Assembly (NCBI GenBank): GCA_964030785.1
Contig: OZ034967.1
Coordinates: 58,487,665 to 58,551,664 of the forward strand
Length of the DNA stretch: 64,000 nucleotides
Direction of reading: 5' to 3'
Origin: Siderastrea siderea
Taxonomy: Eukaryota > Cnidaria > Anthozoa > Scleractinia > Rhizangiidae
The notes under the pieces were generated by a model. The model saw only the letters and a list, made by a program, of their open reading frames with translations. It searched no databases and was not told the origin of the DNA. Of this stretch, positions 30,569 to 44,200 are shown piece by piece (positions within the stretch are counted from its first letter, which is position 1; each line of letters starts with the position of its first letter). The position numbers were made by a program, and so were the translations under genes.

Positions 30569-31180
30569 TTGCTGAAGATGATTCTTGAGGAGCAGCAGGC
30601 CTTGGACAAAGTAAAGCAGAGTGCGTACATTCCTCAGAGAGGTCTGTCGATATGTTTTCTGTATTCATACCTTTCAAGTGCCTTTATACGATTTTTAGCG
30701 TCTCAGAAGGGAACTGTATTTTGTTTTTACTCTCTCCACAACAATTTAAAGATACGTGCGAAAATTACGTCAAATTGCTTTCTCCCTAACATTCCTCAGA
30801 CTGTTAGCATACGTCTGATCCAACACTGGAGCTTAATACGTCTCTACTACTAACGTTTATTTGTTACAATATAACAAAACACTTTTATCATTCATCGATT
30901 TCTTGCAGACAGTTGTACTAACATCAAGTCGATTGGTAAACCTCTGACACACAACGCTTGGCAGTATACCCAAGGAGCCTGGATGAAAGACCCGCTAGGA
31001 ATCATGGGGGCTGAGAACACATTCGTTATGGAGTATTACGCGGAAGAAACGTGCATGCTTGAGAGTTTGAAAACATGGACATGTTCAAAGCAGGTGTAGC
31101 CCGCAAGACGTACACACTGCCTTACAACTATGACGGAACAGGAGCGGTGGTGTATGGACCGTTCCGCTCTACTACAACAG
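30569..31180 (+). pseudogene. Broken partial copy of the olfactomedin gene (exons 3 and 4)
   Basis: Positions 30569-30641 (73 nt) match exon 3 of the intact gene in length, phase and protein (LLKMILEEQQALDKVKQS against LLKMILDKQNDLEKAKQS), with conserved acceptor and donor. Positions 30909-31180 match exon 4 (conserved C, GAWMKDPLGIMG, FVMEYYA), but the copy is 272 rather than 268 nt. Small indels after the GCG at about 31040 shift the frame into a stop at 31096-31098. No copies of exons 1, 2, 5 or 6 are evident, so it is a partial tandem duplicate. An assembly error is less likely because substitutions are spread along its length. Splice sites remain intact, so inclusion in transcripts of the downstream gene cannot be excluded. 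Confidence 0.8.
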
Positions 31181-31792
31181 GTACATTTAATATTTTTCAG
31201 AACTAGACTGTAATTGTCTATTTCAACGTTTTATTAGCTGCACCCAGTTATGTATTCATTTGTGCTAACAATGAAATGGATCGGGAATTTGTTTTGGTAT
31301 ATATATATTTGTACAAAAACTGCAACAGTAAGGTTTTTTCTAGGAGCCGATTTCTAATGGAAAAGTGTTTGTTAACACTGCTTTTGTTGTCTGAAAAAGT
31401 GTGAATTGTAAAACTAGGAAAACTCGCTTGCTGTAAACTGGCTAGCTTTGTCAAAGCGTTGGCGCAGTTGCAACTGCCGTTAGCAGGTTAGTGCTGATTG
31501 CTTCAATAAAAGGAGGGAAAGGCATGATGTCTGTTGAGCTGAAATAACTTCATTACCCTCGCGGGTAAGTTGTAGGTTCATCAGCTCCAGTCACTTCATT
31601 TCCCATCTTGGAAGTTCCTTTGCGGATATGGAACGTAGCAAGAAAAGCGCTGGAAACGGAGAAGGGAAATCCCTTACTCACCGTATAACGTGCTCCGGAT
31701 TTATTTTGCACTGCTTCTCATATCAATCTATGGCGATTGTATCTCACATGCTATATCCACTGTATTGAAATCCTTCTAACCAGGATCATTCT
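31181..31792. other. Non-coding stretch, nothing recognised
   Basis: Begins after the donor of the pseudo-exon. No further olfactomedin exon can be found here. Confidence 0.4.
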
Positions 31793-31913
31793 TACGCCCG
31801 GTTTAAACGTCGAACTTTACATGTGCCGAGCCTAATGCAAATTTTGTTTTTCCTAGTTTCCATTAGGTTCGGCACGTGTAAAGTTCGAGGTTTGAACTGG
31901 GCCTTAATAACAG
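31793..31913. mobile_element. 120-bp palindromic MITE
   Basis: aacgtcgaactttacatgtg...cctaatg on the left is inverted as cattagg...cacgtgtaaagttcgaggtt on the right; TTA flanks both ends, compatible with a 3-bp duplication. Confidence 0.7.
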
Positions 31914-31988
31914 TCACAGGTACAAAAACTGAAAAAAAAACATAAAAGTTACTTATTCAATTATTACAAGAAACTTTCACATGTTAAA

Positions 31989-32176
31989 TAGCCTGCGTAG
32001 CAAGCGTTTCCGTAGGGCCTTCCGCAAGGTTTAAAGAATTTTGCGCTTTTTGAACGCGCGAAAATTGGGGCGAGCGCAAAATCAGTGTTGCGCTCGCGCC
32101 AATTTTTGCGCCGCCAAAAAGCGAAAAATGCCTCGAACGGGCGGAAAAACCTACGGAAACGCTTGCTACGCAGGCT
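31989..32176. mobile_element. TA-flanked palindromic MITE, AGCCTGCGTAGC family, copy 1
   Basis: Ends are exact inverted repeats of TAGCCTGCGTAGCAAGCGTT (continuing TCCGTAGG), and the middle is a GC-rich hairpin (ttggggcgagcgcaaa/gcgctcgcgccaa). TA at each end may be the target duplication. A related copy is at 43602-43744, and an isolated end (agcctgcgtagcaggcg) at about 32348. Confidence 0.85.
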
Positions 32177-33459
32177 ACATGTAAAATTTTTCGCGTTTTC
32201 GCGATTTTTGCAAATCATCAAAATTTGATATTATCTTTTATTTATCCGTTAACACTTTCAGCAAGTTTTCAGTCCACATTCACGGAAATTAAGTGTTCGG
32301 GAGAATTTGCTCTTTTAATTCAAAGTCCGCTTTTGCATTTCGTTTTAGCCTGCGTAGCAGGCGTAAACATGGATGGGTAGCCCCAAGTCCCCCATTTTTT
32401 CTCCCGCTTTCTCACTCCCCTACTCTTTCCCCGTTTACGTAGGCTTAGTTCGTTTCAATGAGGACACTGCCTAAAGGAAGAGTTGCTTCCGTGATCGTAT
32501 CATGTGAGAAGAATTTGACCCTAAGCACCATATTACACGTATACAAAAAGTTGGGAGCGATTTTTTGAGGTCCACGGGTCAGTCGTGAATCTTCCACCGT
32601 GTCCACATCCAAATGACCAGAGTGCTTTTACACACCGGCAATGTACGCTCCATCTTGTCTCGATCAGGAATACATTTTGACAGCTTATTTGGAGCTTAAT
32701 TACTGTTTATTGATCCCAGCTCGATCGAGATAAACACTCGGGTGTCTTTCGATTCCTGGGAAAACGTGTTAGGACCGCCGCAAAAACCATGGTTGTGGAC
32801 GGAAAAAAACCAGAGGGCACTAGCTCTACTGTATTTGGCGTCAGGAGTGCCGACCGAGTTCGCTGCAGAACACCGTCACAAAGATGAAGTCGAAGGCAAA
32901 TTTCGTAACTTGAGCTTTTCGCCTTCCACCAATAATTTATTGAGTATTCTTTTGAACGTTTTTTTCCATTTATAGACATTGGAAGTTTTTCTCAAATATT
33001 TCAGTACTCTCGACAATCGTTTTGCTGAATACGCTTAAGCTCTTAAATTAAACTCTTTTTCAAAAGCGACGACGGTCGTGTGATTTCCCCCCAAGACAAA
33101 CGCTGGTTGCTCAAAAGCACCCCGCGATTTCCCGTCAAGAAAAGATGGCATTCTCCTTCCCCCGTCGGGCTGCCTTTGGACTCCCCTCTCCCTCCCACAG
33201 AGTCTGTACGGGCGGACGGGCGGGCGTACGCAGATTTACCCATGGGGCTCCGCTCTGTGGCCTTCGGCCGTAAAGGAGCTCGGCTATGACACGACTCCAT
33301 TTTTTTGGTTCGAGCTGTCTACCAAACAGAACGCCTGGAGGGTAAGAATGGGATAAAACCCCAAATTTTATCGCGAAATGTTATATTTGTATCGCAAATA
33401 TCGACTATTAGTAAAATTAACATAATGGCAAAAATATTTTGATCATCAGCGCTGCCCAC
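32177..33459. other. No confident gene
   Basis: Overlapping frames on both strands at 32707-32979 and 33043-33300 arise in GC-richer sequence but show no splice signals or domains. One isolated MITE end lies at 32348-32366. Confidence 0.3.
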
Positions 33460-35340
33460 AACTTGATTGATTCATATCTTTTGCGAGTTGTATGGAGTTA
33501 ACAGGCTGTCAATATCTAACATGTCTAAGAACACAGTATTTCACGCCATTTTAGCCCAATTTTACCCCAGATTTCAGGCGTTAAGCGGGCCTACTCGTGA
33601 GGAAGAGCAAAATTTTCCAATTTATTGGCTAACTGAGATAAAAAAAAAGATGCAGTATCAAAATAACGTTTGTAGTGTTTTTAACCAGACTCTAAAAATA
33701 CCCACTCAGTAAAAGAATGCATGTAATTTATCTATTTATACCGAAGCTTTACAATATCATATGAGTTACAAAGAACTATAGTCAATTTTAATTGCTTTGG
33801 AAGCGAATTGGTAATGGCGTTGCTATATTTTGTACTCAAAGTGTTTCAAGTAGTCTTTCCTTCGTTAGGGAAGGTACGTTTTTTCTTGGGGGGGGGGGAG
33901 GGCTGGGGCCTCAGAGGGGAGGGTCATCAGTGAAAGTGAGCACCAAAAGGGGAGGGCCATACCTCATGTGAGCTATTCAACGGAGGGTCACACATCTTTT
34001 CCAGAATTTTTTGATGAGAATTTTTGTGATGTTGCTTTCCATTTTTCTTATCACCTACTTTGATTTAATTTGGTGTTTTATTATAGGTACTAGGTTACAT
34101 TTTTACATGGCACATAGTTTTTCTCGGAGGATTCGTGTCCTTTTCTGTCCCTATCGAGAAGTACGTGACTCAGGTATCGTTTCTTCAGCTTCTTGCTGTA
34201 GGCTGTCCGCTGCCTGATCTCCTGAGTCGTTTAGTTCTGAAGAGTTACTAGTAGATCCAACAATGCGCTCTACCCTGTCGGAAATGTCGGAAATATTTGT
34301 TTTTGAGAGGCAGATCAGTTCACATGCTAAACAACTAAACCTTTCTGTTAAAATAACCAACAGCAATGCTGGCTAGTCGGAAAAAGAAGCGCGTGTATTT
34401 TCCCTTAGATATTTTATGTTCAAAGCTTTTATAATACTCAAATACTTCCATATTCAAACTTCAGCTATAAAACGTAAATATCCCACACTGATTGTTCGCA
34501 TTTTCCTTGTTTCAGCACGCACACATTCAATATCGAGATATATTCATATTCAAACACTTCACGAGCGAAACGTTCTGAGGTTTCTACAGCATGGAACATA
34601 CCATGTTGTAGTGAGGGGAGGGTCGCACTTTTGTCAGTCACCTAAAGGTGGGGGGGTCAGGAGTTTTTTCATTAAAATGCAAGGGAGGGCCAACACTTTT
34701 TTGGGAAAAAAATACCAAAATTCCCCAGCCCTCCCCCCCCCCCCAAGAAAAAACGTACCTTCCCTTACTTAATCTAGTTTTAATTCGCCAACGTTTGGAA
34801 AATCATCAAGCATTGTACTGTATTAATTTGTACCGTTTGCCATAGTCCAACAATCTTCCCGTGGCTTGTTACAATCTTGCGCTCGTGTTACTATATTGGT
34901 TCTTTGTTCATTGCTAGAAGAAGGAAGCTGCTGATATTGGCGATAGTTTTGTTCATAACCTGAATTTCACTAATATATATATTATTTCAACAAAGACAGA
35001 AAGAAAACCGAGTAGTAAAGATTAATCTTGGTGCAAAAATGTTCAGTCTTCAGCTTTGTATTGCTGAGCTCCAAAATATGTTTTAAAACAATGCAATGCA
35101 CCCTAAGTATCTAATACAGTTCTTATCAATCACAGCAGCTACTCTTTTTTTATCTGGCCCAAACCAAAACCAGACGTGGCTTGCCTCGCGCACGTTTTCC
35201 TGCTTGTATGTTTTTCCGCGCTTGGCACCGGTTCATTTTTCCAGCGCTTGCATGGTACCGGCTATTGATCAAAGTGATTTTAAAATTCTTTTATTCCGGG
35301 TTCGTTCTGATTGAACATTAAAGAGAAAAATACAATTATT
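33460..35340 (+). repeat. Duplicated segment A, upstream of the olfactomedin gene
   Basis: Diverged copy of sequence found again at 36170-37590. Shared landmarks are ataacgtttgtagt/ataacgtttgtatg followed by aaaatacccac-cag, cttgcgctcgtgtta against cttgcactcatgtta, and tttgttcataacctgaattt against tttgttcttacaacctgga. The copy is interrupted by the transposon at 33868-34764. Confidence 0.6.
33868..34764. mobile_element. 897-bp element with G-run inverted ends and TTA target duplication
   Basis: Terminal inverted repeat GGGAAGGTACGTTTTTTCTT followed by a long G run at the left and by the complementary C run at the right (34733-34744). TTA occurs at 33865-33867 and 34765-34767. The 3-bp TTA duplication is the PIF/Harbinger pattern. 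No transposase frame is seen, so it is non-autonomous. Confidence 0.75.
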
Positions 35341-36169
35341 GAAGACCCAGTTGAAAATCTCTAGTGAATCTCAAACAATCTTTGTTTCTGTTATCTGAAA
35401 AAGTGTCAAAGTGTCGGGGGCAGTTGAAACTAAAGTTAGTGTTGAATGCTTTAATAAAATATGAAAAGAAACATCATAATTGTTTAGCTGACTGTAGAAC
35501 TAAATGAACTTTATTACATTAAAGTAGTGGAACGTTAGGACTAAGACATGTTACAGCGTGAGGGTTGGGAGGGACGGGGCGCATTTCTTTGATCCTTTTC
35601 CAGAGCTTCTCTTGTAGCGTTACAGTTTGGACGTGAGACTGCAATAAAGCTTCTCACATCACAGAATGTCTCAAATCGTCTGCAGTCACTGGAACTAATA
35701 AAGCTAAAACTTCTGAGCGTTTCAGGAGGTAAAAAATTTCAATATCAGATGTCAGATCAGATGTCCTTACAGAAACTTTTCGCTAGCTAAGTGCACATCA
35801 CTTCAAATGCCAAGAATGTTTCCATACACAGTATACGCGTGATCGGCCTTGCGGCGTGATAAAGAGCATGTCGTTTTAAGAGACGCAGAAGCCTTTTTGT
35901 CGTGAATTAAATTCGGTCTAAACATTGAAACGTTTCCACTACAATCTTAGCAAGGTTGACTTGGCAATACACGTAATGCTTACAGAACTAACACGGTAAA
36001 TCCGACATTTTGAAAACACTGTGAAAATGCTGCAAACACAAATTGACGCTAGGTACAGTGCTTGCAAACTTTTGATGCCCTAAAATATAATTTTGAACTA
36101 TTCAATCATTCTCGATTTAAAAACTGAACGAATTCAAAAATGCAACTCGCGTGATTATCGATCAGCTTT
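35341..36169. other. Non-coding stretch, nothing recognised
   Basis: AT-rich spacer between the duplicated segments. Confidence 0.4.
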
Positions 36170-37590
36170 GTTTTCAGATTGGAACAGCAATATCTTTTGA
36201 CAGTTTTTATGGAGCCTATTATGACTATCAATATTTCAGAGTCAAATTTTACGGCAATTGTTTGACAGACAATGATATATTAAAATGTATCACTGTATTT
36301 CTGGTCATGTCTGCGACGCATTTATAAAACTGTTTATTCCGCGACACGGTGTTTAAGTGACACAGGTCTGCTCTTGTGCGAGAGCAACGTTTTCCATTTG
36401 ATGTTCTCAAGAAGCAAAAAGAGTATAGAGATTACGGGGCAAAAATGGAGCAAAAAATAAAAAGTTTAGTGAAGCCGGTACCATATTTGCATTGTAAATA
36501 GTCATTATTGTAAAATGAACATTTTGGCACCTTGCAGAAAGAGGACAAAGTCAACAGTGGCTTTATCACGATTGCCAGCGCTGTCTTCAAATTGATTGAG
36601 TAAAGGCTGTGACCGTTTATTTGGGCTTTCAAGAGCGACACTGTTGAGTATTTCAGAATCAAACTTTAGCGATGTTATTACTGAAAACCGCACTCCATTA
36701 GAAACACTGTATTTCAAGCTACTATCGCTACTTACAAAATGGTGGATTTGAGGTGGTCAGGTCTGCTTGTGTGGGAGAACAAAATTTACCATTTAATCAG
36801 TTGAGAAAAACAAAAATAACGTTTGTATGTTATTAACCTCAATCCAAAAATACCCACACAGCAACAATATCACATGAGTGTTTTACAAAGAAACTGAGGT
36901 CAAGAGTAATTGCTAGGAAGTTACTAATAATGTTGCTATGCTCAAAGCTTTTCAGTAAAGGAACAAAGATCAGTGTATGTTATAATTTCGATAAAAATAT
37001 TGATAACAGCCTTTATCCCTCTTTCATCAAGCACTCTAATATATTTTCAGTTACATAATGTTCCATTGCTTCGACTGTATAAATGTTAAACCCATGTTTA
37101 ATTGGAGGCCATATGTAGTGCAACACTTGTTCTTGTGTCTTGTTCCAATCTTGCACTCATGTTATACTGTTTCTTTGTTCCTTTGCTAGAAAAATAAAGA
37201 CACATACACAGTGAAGTTGCTTATATTGCCCACAGGTTTGTTCTTACAACCTGGATTTCGCTAACAGAAATAAACTTGTTAACAAAAACAGGAAAAAAAT
37301 CGAGGTGTAAAGATTAAAGTTACTTTGTGTATAGTTATTTTCCTTGTTTTCTTTTGATATGTTTCTGTTTTCGAAAGTTATATGTTTTAAAAAAATCTTG
37401 TCGAACGCATTCTAACCCGCGCACGTACATTTTTCCGCGCTTGCATGTTTTCCGCTGATGGCACCGGGAAATTTTTCCCGCGCTTGATGAGCAGTGCTGA
37501 TTTAAAAAGTATGACTTTTTTATTCTGGACTCCTTCTGATTTAACATTAACAACAAAAGGTGTATTAGATTTGATTTATAGGTTTTGCAA
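36170..37590 (+). repeat. Duplicated segment B, upstream of the olfactomedin gene
   Basis: Contains two staggered copies of the same start (atatcttttgacagtttttatggagcc at 36190 and a weaker one near 36590) and then matches segment A to its end. Both copies of gacacaggtctgct/ggtcaggtctgct occur, at 36360 and 36755. The duplication is old. Confidence 0.55.
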
Positions 37591-38159
37591 CGGTCATTTA
37601 AAAGAAGCTGTTAATGTAGAATCTTGCGTGCAATGTTGCTCCGTCTGTCCCGGCATGTAATATTGGCCGGGCCGATATTAATTTTAGATGCTACAACTGA
37701 TAGCTGTTAAATCAGACGTGATACACAGCGCGTTTGCTTCTGTCATTTTAATTGCTTAAACCACGCCCTCCTATTGTAAGCAGCTCTATACAAAGAGGTT
37801 GCATTAGTGACAATAGTACACAGTTGGCTGTAGCTGGGAAACTCCCTGGATCTCTACAAACCAACTTGAAACACCTCGTGCTCCTTTGAGGTAAAGTAAG
37901 AAGCGTGGGTATTTTGTGAATCATTTTCAATTTGATTTAAGTTTGTTTAAATTTTTCCCGGGTGTAGTGAACATTCAAACTTGGACAACATTTAAAAAAT
38001 TGACGCGGGATTTATGCGAATGTCAGACCAACGGAAACGTAAAATTCAGTTTAGATCGTTTTTTATAAACACGGCCATATATTTTATAGCATTTATCTTT
38101 TAAACTAGTAAGAAAAGTAGAAATATCTTTAGTGTATAATTTTTGTACTGGCTTGTGTA

Positions 38160-38241
38160 CAACTATAAAGAAGCTTATAGACGACTGTCCTCAATTCTAT
38201 TCAAGTTGCAGATTGACGCAAATCATTTCAACGACAAGAAA
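38160..38241 (+). promoter_or_regulatory. Core promoter and leader of the olfactomedin gene
   Basis: ACTATAAAGAAG at 38161-38172 is a good TATA box about 75 bases before the ATG at 38242, which has an A at -3 (gaaaATGT). A start near 38195 would give a leader of roughly 45 bases. Confidence 0.5.
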
Positions 38242-41200
38242 ATGTCGCGATATTTGATGATGTTTAGCTGTTCATTCGCTTTCTTGCTGGTAAGTTGTCC
38301 ATATAATAGTGATCAAATTCTTCCAAGTTTGTCTCAGTTCTAGCCGTAAGTAAATCAGTCAGTCGGTGATTAATTAAGTAAGCAAGTACGCAAGTAGTGT
38401 TTTCAAGTTTAAAAATTAACTTTATTATTTTGGAATCACTCGTGGCAAACGAGGCCGAAACGATTATAATTAGACGCTACACTGAAATATCCACGAACTG
38501 AGATCTTGTAACGAACCTTGTTTTCGTTGATGCCTCTGAATTACGTTCTCTGCGTTGACGTGTCCTGGTGTAAGTCAGACATTGAGAGGAAACAAAACTT
38601 AGATTAATCTCTAGGTTACACTGTACTTTAATTACTTGTCACTATTTAGAGGAGTTGGTTGAGTCACCTTTGAAAGGTATCATGGCATAACGCTATATTT
38701 CCTATTAGCCTACCCTGTGTTGTTCCCTTTTATTTTGTTTGTGGGGGAGAGGGGGGGTTAAATTTTTTGTTCAGCCGTATATCTTGGGATCAAGACAGGA
38801 TCTTGGGATACCATAAGGACATGAAAGCATGTCACTAAGGCTATATTGTTGCTGCTGTTGTCTGTGTTAATTTGGTAATTTGCTGTTGCATGCTGCTGTG
38901 TGCTCATTTCATTTCCCTAAAGCAAACTAACTCATATCTTATTTTAGGTCGTGGTTTCTGCCGCTTCCCCGGAGGCTAAATCTCGAGTCAAGCGTGCCTT
39001 GATACAAAATCCGCCGTTACCCAAAAAGCCATCAATGGATGCACTTGTTACTGAGCTGGCAAAGAAACATGTAAGTTAAATGTAAACACCAAATTTAAAA
39101 CCCTGGGCGCAGAATTCAGTTCTTCCCAAGATGCTTACCAGTAGTTCAGCCTCACTTTTTTTTCGCTTGGTAAACTTTCTCTTTTTAGCTTAACGCCAAA
39201 GAAGGACTCTACATTTTTTGTAGCCACTCTGATTTATATTGGTTCTAGTTGTTCAAAAAGTGGATACTGCTATACCATGTAACGGACCTCTGTAAAGCTA
39301 GCAGAATGTTCTCGTCTATAATAGCTAGGTACTTTTGCATGTGTTGCGAATGAAGATCAGCTAGAGAAGGATAGAAGAGTCCGTACACAGCCTCCATTGT
39401 ATTAATGTTTTGAATGAACATCCTTTGCTGTAGAGAAACCGAAAAAGAATAGACAAAAGATTTAGTGAGAGGATTAGTCAATTGTAAACTCAACATGAAA
39501 GTAGTCTTTTTTATCTTATTATTTTACTTTTTGCACTTTTTAGTTACTCAAGATGATTCTTGACAAGCAGAACGACTTGGAAAAGGCGAAGCAGAGCGTT
39601 TACCTTCTCGAAAGAGGTTTGTGCAAACCGCAGTTTTTTTTTTTGTTTTTTTTTTTTACTATAGTTCGTCTTTTTCCCTCTCCATTGTAACTGCACCTAT
39701 GTTTCTCTTTTCGCTGTTTCACTTTTTCACAACCATGAGATTTATCTTAAATTGATAGAATTCCTGGAAGCTATTGTATTTCGGTACCACTTATCTTACT
39801 TGAAGTGCGTGTCTCTTGAATTTCTTGCAGATGGCTGTACCCACATCAAATCGATTGCTGATCCTGTGACCCACAACACCCGGCAGTTGACCCAGGGAGC
39901 TTGGATGAAGGACCCACTAGGAATCATGGGTACTGACACTATATTCGTTATGGAGCATTACGCCGGAAGAAACGTGCTTGAAGAGTTTGAGAACATGAAC
40001 ATGTTCAAAGCAGGTTTGGCCCGTAAAACGTTCACACTGCCTTACCAGTGGGACGGAACAGGGGGAGCGGTGTATGGACCATACCTCTACTATAACAGGT
40101 GCGTTAATCCTGGTTCCATGAGGGGCTTCAGACGCGAAAAAAATGCAATTTAGTTTGAGGGGACAGAGAATGTGCCGTCCACTAAATAAGACCTTGAGAG
40201 TGAATGTCAGTGAAAACCAAAGAATAACCGTAAAATTGCGGCCACGGTCAAAAAATCGATTTCGCTCATTTTTTGTCTACAGCAAATTTAAGGTACTACA
40301 CAGAGTGAAATGGGGTTAGTTTTTGAAATATCCATTTTGAACAATATTAACGGTTAAAAACCATCTGATCGAATTTGGCGGTGCGCGAGCCCGAAATTTT
40401 GCACTTTTTGCAAGATTCCTGTTCGAAATAAAATACAACAGCCAGACTTCTACAGCTACAAATGTACACACTGGGTCTTATTTAATTGGGATTTGGTGTT
40501 CTTTTCAGTCTCAGGGTCTTCCTGAAGAAAAAAGCACAAATTTTGAAGTTATATTTTCAGCCGTTCGATTACACGCCAAGGCATGCCCGAAACAGCTTCG
40601 TAGAAATGTATGTGGTAGTGCATCAAAATATCTAATATTGTAAACTTAGAATCTTGAAACATAGCTCTAAAAAGTTATGGTTTTGTATTTCTGGGACCTT
40701 CTCATTTATCAATACGAACACCAACTGAATTTTAGCACAACACAAGTGACGCCATAACGCAATTCAATAATATTACAACAGTGATCCATCTACCTGCGCG
40801 TCCCGCGTCTAAGACGCATAAATTTGTCAAAAGACGCAAAATTACTTTCCAGATGCATCCCTCTGGACGCAGAATCCTCTTTCCCATAAAATGCAATCAT
40901 TTCTGATGCCACTTTTCTTCTGTAGACACTGAAATACTATTATTTTAAACCATTTACCAATCGTAAGTCATCCAAATGAGCGCTCGAACTTAACAACCAA
41001 ATATATACATGTAAGCTTAACTTTTTGAAATCAAACAATTTCATGAAGATGGGTTGTCTTAAACTATCCTTTGTTTCATCAAAAAGATTGCCAAAAACGT
41101 GTGCAAATGCCGCCGCACTCTTACCACGTAGTGTAGTCACTGTTTCAGCAAATGCGTCTCGTTAAAAGAAAATATTTCGTCCTAAATCAGCTTCTCACAC

Positions 41201-44200
41201 TTCAGCATACATTTGATGAAAGAATCATGAATGACGATGTTGCTCTCACGTCGCGGAATAAATGCCAAATTTTTCTCTTACAGATAGCCTTCTTTTGTGG
41301 TTGTTGTTGAAAATGCGAAAAAGAAAATGCTGCTAGGTTTCTTTTGCATTTTTGGGTGACTTCTTCTACGAGTTGTTGCGACCATTTTGATCTCAGACAA
41401 ACTACCACTTTCCATATATGGAATGCTAGAAAATGTAGGCCTGCAATAGTGGACTCAGTTGGCTTCTCAGCACCCCAGTGTAGAGGTCAATTTTGCCTTT
41501 GTTGTTTCTCTTGAAAATATTTTTTTCTCTGAAAGTTGTAATGTAAAATTGAAGATAGAGGGCTGAAAAAGGTAAAGGCTTGAACTTAGCTGTCTTTGAA
41601 CTTGCTCAGGTTTTATTTTTAAACATTTCTGCTTATTTTAATCAAATGTTTGGCTCTGGGACTCACAATGGTAGGTCTGGGACTCATGCTTAAATGGCCG
41701 AGTGAGTCCCAGGACTCAGTACTTTCATTTTCTAGATGGATCACTGTTACAAGTGCGGCATGCGATAAACACGGAAATCTTCCGTTCATTAACATCTAAT
41801 ATCTGATTAAAATCACTCAAATTAGGTGAATCAGGTAAATAATATTGTTTTGCATCTCTCCCGTTAAATAAAGCTTAAATGTGCACAACTAAACAGCTAA
41901 AATCGACCGATTACACGCGACGACCGAACATATATAGTCACACGTAAGCTCGGTTACATGTAACTGAATTATGCCACACAGCACGAAACCAAAACTACTT
42001 TCACCGGGATTCACAGCAATAAAATGACCTTTAGATCAAACCGTTTTGCCGATGTCTTGAAATTCTCCTCAAAACCGGTGTGTTTAAGATCACTGACTCA
42101 GTTTATGAGACTTACCAGCTTGACGGCTGTCAGTTGTCGATAACACGTAAAGCGAAGTCTTGTAAACATACCTAGCTTATTTTCTCCACAAGCACTTTTA
42201 CTTTAAAAGTTCTCATTATGGACTTTTTACGGTCCACTATCATTCTGGTTCGGACTCAAATAAGTCAAGAAACAATACCAACTTCCAATTCTTTCCCGCG
42301 TGACTACTCAAAATAGACGTGTCACGTAACATGCAGTTACCATAACTGAGAAAAGTGAGGTGGGGGTAGGGAATTTTCGAGCTGCACAATTTTTTTCCGT
42401 TGACATTTCCCTTGCAGGGATATTTTTTCCCTTTTCAAGAACTTTTTTCTGGGCTACTCGCTGTGTATAATTTTTTTCTTATAACTTTCCCTTGCATCAT
42501 TTTTTTGTTCTTCGCCCCCCCTCCCCCCCCCCCCCCCCCACCCCACCAAAAAAAATTATTATTTGTAAGTCTCGACTATTGAAGAAACACCTGAAACATG
42601 CACATTTGTTTGTTCATGGGAAACACTCATTGTTACCAAAGTAAGGAAGCTAAGAACCTCTTCGTTTTGTTTAAAATGTTAGTGCCAAAAACTATTAACC
42701 AAAATAAGGGTCGAAATTTCGATAGAGAATGTTTTGCTCATTCTTCGTCTTTGCAGGTCGTGTTTGCGGCGCGGATAAGGCCATCTCCATGAAATGTTTT
42801 GTTTCCCATCATCCTCTCTCTTGTAAATGTGGGAGAGTCAGTCGGTAAAGGGCTAATTTACATGTAGTCACTTTGAGATGTTTACAAAGCATAAACTTGG
42901 AAATAACAGAGGAAATGGAGAGGGAAACGAAATCAGAAGCTTTCAATTTTTTTCTTTTTTGGAGTTGTTGAAAAAAAATTGGGTCCATGGGGATGGTCTA
43001 ACTGGCGACAGAAATTGTTCATCTGCGGACATACCAACATCATCATGCGAAAAAGTCATCAGCAGTCACAAGACGTTTTTGCAATTCTGCAGGGTTCAAA
43101 AGAAAGCTGGTTTGATTCAAGCGAGATGTGGAATTTTTCAGAGTCCAAAGCATTTTTCGGAAATTGCCATTTGTCCGTCCTATTGATCAAGTCTTGGGAT
43201 AGGATGAGGGTGAACGAGAAATTATGTTGTGTTCCTCAGAAAATTTCGGTCCATAGAAAGTAGGTACCTCAAGCGGAAAGGGAGATTAACTTGCTAACTT
43301 CCAGGAAGCTGTATGAACTAACAAGCAACTTATCCCGGTCGTTTCTGGTAATTTATTGTAGTTTTATTGTCCTAGCTTTTCAAATTTTCAGGATAAATCC
43401 TTCCCATTCTGCTATTTTTTTAATCGACCCCACTCCTTCTCTTCTTCTATCCCTTGCTTCCAACTCCCCCCCCCCCCCCAAAAAAAAAATTACTTAAAAC
43501 CATAAGAAAATAGAGACTAGCTTGGTATTTCTGAATAGAATCTGCGATCTATTTTTACAACTTGATCATGATACCGAAACAAAAAATGGCCGAAAAAAAC
43601 ATAGCCTGCGTAGCAAGCGTTTCCGAGTAAAAATTGGGGCGAGCGCAAAAAAAGTGCACCCGCCCTAATTTTTACGCGGTAAAAAAAGCAGAAAAAATGC
43701 TTCAAACCTGCGGAAAATTACGGAAACGCTTGTTACGAAGGCTAAAAAACCTTAAAACACGAGTGAGAGGATAACAGGATGGTACGGGTGCGGTGTATGA
43801 GAGGATCTGTTTCAGGACGGAAAGGTTAGAGGATAACCTGCGCACACACAACTCAAATTTCTTTCCTGCGTTGCGGCAAAGATGCGGTAGGCTAGTTAGT
43901 GAATATTATACTGTTCCCTCTCTGTGAACTACGTACAATTCTACTTTGTACAACGTAAATAAATATAGTTGTGTGGTTTCAGATTTGCGAGGAACTTGTT
44001 TTTTTTTTAAGTATTCAGGCCACATTTAGTCAAAGCCGACAGTTTGTTTGGACGGAGCCCTTACTCAGATCCTCCTGCATATGCATGCTGTCTAAAACAA
44101 CGTCAGTAGTAGAAGCGAAACAGAAGTGAAATTTCTCGAGGCATGTGTGCAAAGCTACTTGAACGCGCAACACTGGAGTACTAGACGGCAAATACTGTCT

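Noticed and set aside
33043..33300. Overlapping frames on both strands in GC-rich sequence
   Set aside because: Open on both strands at once, proline/serine-rich and without splice signals.
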